DNA from: Dehalococcoidia bacterium
GTDB taxonomy: Bacteria; Chloroflexota; Dehalococcoidia; SAR202; UBA11138
DNA length: 27,671 bases
Reading direction: 5' to 3'
Assembly (NCBI GenBank): GCA_012270625.1
Contig: JAAXHZ010000205.1
Span: 1-27,671 of the forward strand
This document shows positions 23,097 to 27,671 of this stretch, piece by piece. Position 1 is the first letter of the stretch. Each line of letters opens with the position of its first letter. A program made the translations under genes and the position numbers. The notes beneath the pieces are model-generated. The model saw nothing but the letters and a program-made list of their open reading frames with translations. It was not told the origin of the DNA and did no database searches.

Positions 23097-23444
23097 CTAA
23101 GGGTCACTTTCTATCCAATGGTCGATCGCGCCCGGAGTGGGGTCTCGTCGTCCATCTCGCTGAAGGTCCCGAATACGCGCCACGAACTCTTGGGGAAAAT
23201 CGCTGTTCAGCCTCTTCGCCATCGACTCCGCCGCGGCCTCTGCCGAGCCTTCCACCTCGTCGAACTTCCCCCACTCCCAGGCCATCAGGTAGTCATCGGT
23301 GCCCGCTGAGCCGTCGAACATCGCGACCGCGTCCACGCCCTGTTGGAACCTCGGCTCTAGCTGCCTCGACACGGTGGTCGAGTCATCCTGCGCCTGCACC
23401 TGAACAGGTATCTCCTTCCAGTACATTATGCGGACTTTGGCCAA
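23097..23444 (-). CDS. 'Virulence factor' (PF13769-type) small protein of the methyltransferase operon
   Basis: 115 residues. The start 'MAKVRIMYWKEIPVQVQAQ', then 'VSRQLEPRFQQGVDAVAMFD', 'GTDDYLMAWEW', matches my recollection of the family named virulence factor (Cvfac92-like). The name comes from a screen and says little about function. In several lineages, by memory, members sit beside corrinoid, methylene-THF or betaine-homocysteine methyltransferase genes, as here. The start is TTG 23444, with GGAG 8 bases upstream. It is the first gene after the promoter 23486-23514, and the homocysteine methyltransferase gene begins 2 bases after its stop. Confidence 0.8.
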   Translation of the reverse strand: MAKVRIMYWKEIPVQVQAQDDSTTVSRQLEPRFQQGVDAVAMFDGSAGTDDYLMAWEWGKFDEVEGSAEAAAESMAKRLNSDFPQEFVARIRDLQRDGRRDPTPGAIDHWIESDP

Positions 23445-23485
23445 AACGCGCGCTCCAGTTGTCTTCCCCGATGTGTCTCACCGGA

Positions 23486-23514
23486 ATTATACCGTAACGG
23501 AGTGGGCCTCTGAA
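23486..23514 (-). promoter_or_regulatory. Strong sigma-70 promoter for the homocysteine methyltransferase operon
   Basis: On the minus strand: TTCAGA at 23509-23514, a 17-base spacer, then a perfect TATAAT at 23486-23491. The leader to TTG 23444 would be about 35 bases. This is the best promoter match noticed in the window. Confidence 0.6.
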
Positions 23515-23607
23515 TCAGCGAGATGGCCGGTTGCGGCGTCATTCGTGTTGTGGTTGACTGTGACTCGGCGCTCATGCGTCATCAGATAACTAAGAGGAGG
23601 CTGCACA

Positions 23608-24468
23608 ATGCCCTTGGCGCCTGTAAACGGCATCGATCTCTACTATGAGCAGCACGGCTCCGGTTTTCCGCTGGTGTGGAGCCACGAGTTCGCGGGCGAC
23701 TATCGATCATGGAAGCCGCAGGTCCAATTCTTCAGCCGACGATACAGAGTCATCACATATAACGCGCGCGGCTACCCGCCTTCAGCAGTACCGGAGTCCA
23801 TAGACGACTATACGCAGGAGGGGTCTGTGGATGACCTCAAAGGTCTTCTCGACCACCTGGGAATTGAAGTCGCCCATATCGGCGGACTCTCGATGGGCGG
23901 GAACGTCGCGCTTAACTTTGGGCTAACATATCCCGAGATGGCTCGCTCGCTGGTGGTGGCCGGGACCGGCTCAGGTTCCACCGATCCGGAGGCGTTCCGC
24001 GCAAACGTCAATCAGCGTGCTGAAGAGATGCGCGCTGGCGGCATGGAGTCTATGGGAGACTACTCGAACAGCCCAACGCGAGTACAGCTCCTTCGCAAGG
24101 ACCCGCTCGGATACGAAGAGTTCAGACAGGGCCTGATGGAGCATTCCGCGCTCGGATCGGCGCTGACGTTCGCGGGCGTACAGGGTCGAAGACCGACGAT
24201 CTTCGCGCTCGAAGAGCAGATGAAGGCGCTCGACGTGCCGACGCTCATCATGACCGGTGACGAGGACGACCCCTGCATCGAGACCAGCGTCTTCATGAAG
24301 CGTTGCATTCCGAAGTCAGGTCTTGCCGTGATTCCTCAGTCCGGCCACGCGATAAATCTCGAAGAGCCGGACCTGTTCAATCGTCTCGTGCTCGACTTCC
24401 TCACGTCAGTAGAGCAAGACGCCTGGGCCGAGCAGGGAGCGGGGGATCAGTCGGGATCGCTGCTGTGA
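23608..24468 (+). CDS. Alpha/beta hydrolase
   Basis: 286-residue serine hydrolase of the alpha/beta fold. The nucleophile elbow is GLSMGG with Ser95, the acid is likely Asp219 in TGDEDDP, and the base is His246 in SGHAIN. The N-terminus starts 'VNGIDLYYEQHGSGFPLVWSHEF', typical of lactonase/esterase-like members. No signal peptide. The ATG follows GAGGAGG by 7 bases. Its TGA overlaps the GTG of the CoxE-like gene (GTGA), so the two are coupled. The acidic Gln/Gly-rich C-terminus (about 20 residues) extends past the domain. The substrate is unknown. Confidence 0.92.
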   Translation: MPLAPVNGIDLYYEQHGSGFPLVWSHEFAGDYRSWKPQVQFFSRRYRVITYNARGYPPSAVPESIDDYTQEGSVDDLKGLLDHLGIEVAHIGGLSMGGNVALNFGLTYPEMARSLVVAGTGSGSTDPEAFRANVNQRAEEMRAGGMESMGDYSNSPTRVQLLRKDPLGYEEFRQGLMEHSALGSALTFAGVQGRRPTIFALEEQMKALDVPTLIMTGDEDDPCIETSVFMKRCIPKSGLAVIPQSGHAINLEEPDLFNRLVLDFLTSVEQDAWAEQGAGDQSGSLL

Positions 24469-25613
24469 GCCGGGACGGCGCCAGACCGGACTACGACTTC
24501 ATCGCCCACCTGACGCGCTTCTGCCGCGTCCTCAGGGAGCATGGCCTGCTTGTGGGACCGTCGGAGACCGCCGACGCGATCCGCGCCGTTGGGCACGTGG
24601 ACATCATGACCGAGGGCCGCGTTTACTGGTCGCTGAGGTCTCTGCTCGTGTCTCGGCAGGAGCACCTAGCGGTCTTCGACCGACTGTTCGGACAGTTCTG
24701 GAATTTCGAGCCCCTGACTCGACGACCTGAACCACAGGCAGACCCGACCGCCAACTTTGGGCAGACCAGAACGGTCGGGCGGATGCCGCGTGGTCTAGGT
24801 GTGCCAGAGGACGACCCAGAGTCAAAAGACACGGTGATACAGCTGCTGCGCACCGGGGCCAGCGCCCAGCACGTGACGTCCCAGCGAGACTTGTCCACGC
24901 TTGCGGGTGAAGACCTGTCGGAGCTCTCTCGCATCGCTGCGCGAATGGTGCGAGCGCTGGCATCCAGACCGGGACGCAGGCGCAAGCGTGACCGACGAAA
25001 GGGCTTCCCTGACCTGCGCAGCGCCATGAGGCTAAGTCTCAGCACCGGCGGCGACCCGATCCGGCTTCCTCGACTCAGACGGGTGCCGAGGACGCCGCGT
25101 CTCATGGTGATCCTGGACGTGAGCGGATCGATGGACAGGTACGCGCGTCTTCTTCTTCAGCTCGCCTATGCAGTCGGCCAGCACACACGCCGGGTGGAGA
25201 CATTCGTTTTCAGTACGTCCGTTACTCGGGTGACTCGTGAATTGTCGGTGCCCAGCTTCTCCGAAGCGCTGTATCGTGTGGGTCTGGCTGTCAACCACTG
25301 GTCTGGGGGGACACGGATCGGAGAGAGCCTCCGGCGCATCAACACCGCCTACGAGTATCTCGAAGACCGCTTCACGACTGTTTTCCTCCTGAGCGACGGT
25401 TGGGAGACGGGAGAGCCCAGAGAGCTGGCGCACCAGATGTCGAGAATGCGACTGAGGGTGCGCAGTCTGGTCTGGCTGAATCCGCTCGCTGGGACAGAAG
25501 ACTTCCAGCCGCTGGCGCGAGGACTTCAGGCGGCTATGCCCTACGTAGATCACTTTGTGCCCGCGAGCGACGTCGAGCATCTGAAGCGCTTGCCGTCGCT
25601 TCTTCGCTCCTGA
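24465..25613 (+). CDS. CoxE-like von Willebrand factor A domain protein
   Basis: 382 residues of the CoxE/VWA family. The metal-ion-dependent adhesion site is 'ILDVSGSMDRY' (Asp-x-Ser-x-Ser, near residue 215), with later Thr in 'SGGTRIGESL' and Asp in 'LLSDGWETGEP'. The N-terminal 200 residues are the usual helical CoxE region ('CRVLREHGLLVGPSET', 'VYWSLRSLLVSRQEH'), then a basic linker (RRRKRDRRKGFPDLR). CoxE proteins act with a MoxR-type AAA+ ATPase to mature molybdenum or other metalloenzymes. Neither a MoxR ATPase nor a dehydrogenase is in the window; instead it is coupled to an alpha/beta hydrolase. The start is GTG 24465, in a GTGA overlap; a longer frame from 24303 is a shadow of the hydrolase gene. 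Confidence 0.9.
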   Translation: MSRDGARPDYDFIAHLTRFCRVLREHGLLVGPSETADAIRAVGHVDIMTEGRVYWSLRSLLVSRQEHLAVFDRLFGQFWNFEPLTRRPEPQADPTANFGQTRTVGRMPRGLGVPEDDPESKDTVIQLLRTGASAQHVTSQRDLSTLAGEDLSELSRIAARMVRALASRPGRRRKRDRRKGFPDLRSAMRLSLSTGGDPIRLPRLRRVPRTPRLMVILDVSGSMDRYARLLLQLAYAVGQHTRRVETFVFSTSVTRVTRELSVPSFSEALYRVGLAVNHWSGGTRIGESLRRINTAYEYLEDRFTTVFLLSDGWETGEPRELAHQMSRMRLRVRSLVWLNPLAGTEDFQPLARGLQAAMPYVDHFVPASDVEHLKRLPSLLRS

Positions 25614-25688
25614 GTTCCGTCAGCGTCGGTCTCACATGTCCCCTATACTGGAAGTACCGCCAGTAGTTAAAGAGGGGTTTACCATTCT

Positions 25689-26234
25689 ATGAAGATACTT
25701 GGAATCTGCGGCAGTCTGAGACGAGAGTCATGGAACCTCAAGCTGCTCAACAAGGCCATGGATGCGTTCGTCAGTCGGGGCGTTGAAACCGAAGTGTTCG
25801 ACCTCAACGTCGTGCCGATGTACCACCCGGATACGGAGTCGGCAGAAGGCATCCCGCCCGAAGCGGATCGGATGAGACAGGCAATCCGAAACGCTAACGC
25901 AGTGGTCGTCGCGTGCCCGGAGTACAACTCATCGATGACCAGCGCGCTCAAGAATGCGTTCGAGTGGGCTTCTAGGGGAGACAATGTTCTCGACAGCAAG
26001 GTCTTCTTCGTCATTGGCACCGGTCCTGGCCGTTCGGCCTGTGCCAGGATGCACATGCACGCGACCTACAGTCTGGAATCCGAAGGAGCCATTGTCGTTC
26101 ACCAGCCACGGGTGCTGCTGCCCACGGTTACAAACTTTATGGCGTCCGACGGCGCCATAACCGATCCGTCGATAACCGAGCTGCTCGATCAGGCCGCAGC
26201 CAGCGTGATTTCACTCGCGGGGAAGCTGTCTTGA
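25689..26234 (+). CDS. NAD(P)H-dependent FMN reductase
   Basis: 181-residue flavodoxin-fold FMN reductase. The N-terminus 'MKILGICGSLRRESWNLKLL' binds FMN phosphate, 'VVACPEYNSSMTSALKNAFEW' (about 73-93) is the second signature, and 'VIGTGPGRSAC' near residue 110 completes the FMN site. Such enzymes supply reduced FMN or reduce quinones and metals. Length is normal. GAGGGG lies about 12 bases before the ATG. It follows the VWA gene by 75 bases on the same strand and ends 23 bases from the convergent enolase-superfamily gene. Confidence 0.93.
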   Translation: MKILGICGSLRRESWNLKLLNKAMDAFVSRGVETEVFDLNVVPMYHPDTESAEGIPPEADRMRQAIRNANAVVVACPEYNSSMTSALKNAFEWASRGDNVLDSKVFFVIGTGPGRSACARMHMHATYSLESEGAIVVHQPRVLLPTVTNFMASDGAITDPSITELLDQAAASVISLAGKLS

Positions 26235-26257
26235 GAGCCCTGACAGTCAGGGAGATT

Positions 26258-27364
26258 CTACACCGAGTACTTCTCCACGGATTCAGAGCTTAGCTCCAGC
26301 CCCAGGCCGAGCTTATCCGGGTATGGGGACCACATGCCGTTCTGATGCTCCGGGAACTCTGTGTACCATATCCTGTCGGCCTCGTGGGCGACCTTCAGAT
26401 ATTCGACTACTTTTAGATTGGGAGTCGCGCAGCAGAGGTGAAGGTGCACCAGCTGGACTCCGTGCGGAGCCACGGGCAAGTTGAAGCCGTGGGCCATGTG
26501 CGCGACCTTCATCCACTCGGTGATACCGCCGACGCGCCCAACGTCGGGCTGCACTATGTCGGCCCCGCCTCTCGATATCAGCTCCTTGAAGCCATACTTA
26601 GTGTACTCGTGCTCGCCTGTTGCCACAGGTATCGTGGTGGAGGCGGCGATCCTGGCGAGTCCGTCAATGTCGTCTGCCAGTACCGGTTCCTCGAACCACC
26701 CGACTTGATACTGCTCGAACTCCCTGGCCATGTAGATGGCCTGCTTCGGGTGGTACCCATTGTTGGCGTCGATGTAGATGGCGACGTCGTTGCCCAGCGC
26801 TCTGCGCACAGCCGCGACTCGCTCGATGTCCTCGCGCTCCGACGTTCCGAAGTCTTTGCCGACCTTGATCTTCACACGCTTGACGCCCTGTTCGACCCAC
26901 TCCGCGGTCTCGGTGATAAGCTCGTCCACTGAGAAGTTGGTCCAGCCGCCCGATCCGTATATGGGCACCGACTCCTGATAAGGGCCGAGCAGCTTGTAGA
27001 GAGGCAATCCGAGAGCCTTCGCCTTGAGGTCCCAGAGGCCAATGTCCACGGCTGACAGTGCGCAGAACGCGATTCCCTTGCGTCCATAGCCGCGCACGCG
27101 CCAGAACATGTCGTTCCAGAGTTTTTCGATATTGAACGGGTCCTGTCCGACCAGAAGGTTCTTGAGGCCATGTTCTATGACCTCGCGCACGCCCGGACTT
27201 GACTGGCCCAGTCCAAAGCCTTCGACGCCGTCATCGGTGTGGATGTGCACGAAGAGCTGGGAGTGACCGCCCGAACCCGGAGGCGGGGGCGGAATGGTGG
27301 CGTCCTGAATCGGAGCGGCGTGCGGGTAACTGAGTACCGTGGTAGTTACGTCAGTGATTCGCAT
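26258..27364 (-). CDS. Mandelate racemase / muconate lactonizing enzyme family (enolase superfamily)
   Basis: 368 residues. This superfamily abstracts an alpha proton from a carboxylate using Mg2+. The KxK motif is Lys165/Lys167 (VKIKVG), the metal ligands are Asp199 (IDANNG), Glu225 (WFEEP) and Glu251 (TGEHE), and the His base region is 'PVAPHGVQLVHLH' with His301. The N-terminal cap starts 'MRITDVTTTVLSYPHA'. All catalytic groups are present. GAGGAG lies about 11 bases before the ATG. Function is most likely dehydration or racemisation of a sugar acid, not resolved here. A second family member starts 18 bases upstream on the same strand. Confidence 0.95.
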   Translation of the reverse strand: MRITDVTTTVLSYPHAAPIQDATIPPPPPGSGGHSQLFVHIHTDDGVEGFGLGQSSPGVREVIEHGLKNLLVGQDPFNIEKLWNDMFWRVRGYGRKGIAFCALSAVDIGLWDLKAKALGLPLYKLLGPYQESVPIYGSGGWTNFSVDELITETAEWVEQGVKRVKIKVGKDFGTSEREDIERVAAVRRALGNDVAIYIDANNGYHPKQAIYMAREFEQYQVGWFEEPVLADDIDGLARIAASTTIPVATGEHEYTKYGFKELISRGGADIVQPDVGRVGGITEWMKVAHMAHGFNLPVAPHGVQLVHLHLCCATPNLKVVEYLKVAHEADRIWYTEFPEHQNGMWSPYPDKLGLGLELSSESVEKYSV

Positions 27365-27383
27365 CTAGGTTGATCTCCTCGTG

Positions 27384-27671
27384 CTAGAAGTCACGAAAGG
27401 TAATCTCTCGCTCGGCTGCGACCTTGAGGTCGTCGAGCTCGATCCCCAGACCAGGCGCGTCCGGCACGGTAATCATGCCGTCGATGGGATCGAGGGGGTT
27501 TTTCAAGAAGAACTGGTGGACAGCGTTCCACTTTATGAGGAACTCCTGGATTGGAGTTGTTGTCGGCGGCTGAGAGGCGATTAGGTGCGCGGTGGCGTGC
27601 GAGCTGTGACCGTGTGGCACCACAGGCAGATCGAACGCGGACGCCAACGCGCAGATCTTCACCGTTTCGGT
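27384..27671 (-). CDS. Second enolase-superfamily protein, C-terminal part (truncated by window edge)
   Basis: The frame is open to the right edge, so only the last 95 residues are visible. The segment 'TETVKICALASAFDLPVVPH' and following Gly-His is the end of the mandelate-racemase barrel, containing the His after 'VVP', and 'PDAPGLGIELD' near the C-terminus matches the family. It is a paralogue of the adjacent gene and is separated from it by 19 bases, suggesting a tandem operon. The GTG at 27662 is internal. Confidence 0.88.
   Translation of the reverse strand, partial: TETVKICALASAFDLPVVPHGHSSHATAHLIASQPPTTTPIQEFLIKWNAVHQFFLKNPLDPIDGMITVPDAPGLGIELDDLKVAAEREITFRDF

Noticed and set aside
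26238..26252. Palindrome CCCTGAC-A-GTCAGGG between convergent genes, as a terminator
   Set aside because: As RNA it gives only six pairs with a 3-base loop and no T tract; kept as a possible weak signal only.
1..27671. CRISPR arrays, tRNA/rRNA genes, insertion sequences
   Set aside because: No regular spaced repeats, no cloverleaf-like sequence, no transposase motifs and no terminal inverted repeats were noticed on reading both strands.

Overview
The window is one contiguous piece of a bacterial chromosome: dense protein genes, fairly high GC, short intergenic gaps, many GGAGG-type ribosome binding sites, and no rRNA, tRNA or CRISPR. The gene set suggests a Chloroflexota bacterium of the Dehalococcoidia/SAR202 type. 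It combines a DUF1800-DUF1501-NHL cluster, an amidase, corrinoid-dependent methyl-transfer genes, two adjacent enolase-superfamily genes and a CoxE-like VWA protein. This placement is inference from gene content, as no phylogenetic marker is present.

Layout. 1-2280 (+): the tail of a SHOCT-like-domain protein, then a DrrA/DrrB-type ABC exporter pair. 2311-5288 (-): a HelD-like helicase behind two small unknown proteins. 5389-11460 (-): DUF1800, DUF1501, an NHL-repeat protein, an amidase and a single-chain nucleotidyltransferase-HEPN protein, closed by a clear hairpin terminator at 5389-5414. 11534-14815 (+): an MFS transporter, then an FAD oxidoreductase translationally coupled to a GNAT acetyltransferase. 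14919-15830 (-): a glycerol-facilitator-type channel.

16091-23444 (all -) is the most unusual part. Two groups of one-carbon genes flank an accessory block. The first group is a UroD/MtaA-type methyltransferase, a corrinoid protein and a four-cysteine mini-protein, with an unrelated AT-richer gene inserted between the first two. The second group is a 'virulence factor'-domain protein, a homocysteine S-methyltransferase-family enzyme and an unknown 227-residue protein, behind a good promoter at 23486-23514. Between them (18959-21394) lie a 41-residue basic proline-rich ORF overlapping a PIN-domain gene, an orphan HicB-like protein, a DUF4268 nuclease-like protein and a protein made of two DUF433 units. 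This block looks like a composite toxin-antitoxin or defence module whose usual partners are missing. It is the best candidate here for something undescribed.

23608-27671: an alpha/beta hydrolase overlapping a CoxE-like VWA protein (+), an FMN reductase (+), and two enolase-superfamily genes (-), the second cut by the window edge.

Several starts were moved to internal codons with good ribosome binding sites: the HelD, NHL, DUF1501, DUF433, PIN, VWA and 232-residue genes. No stretch over 300 bases lacks a gene.
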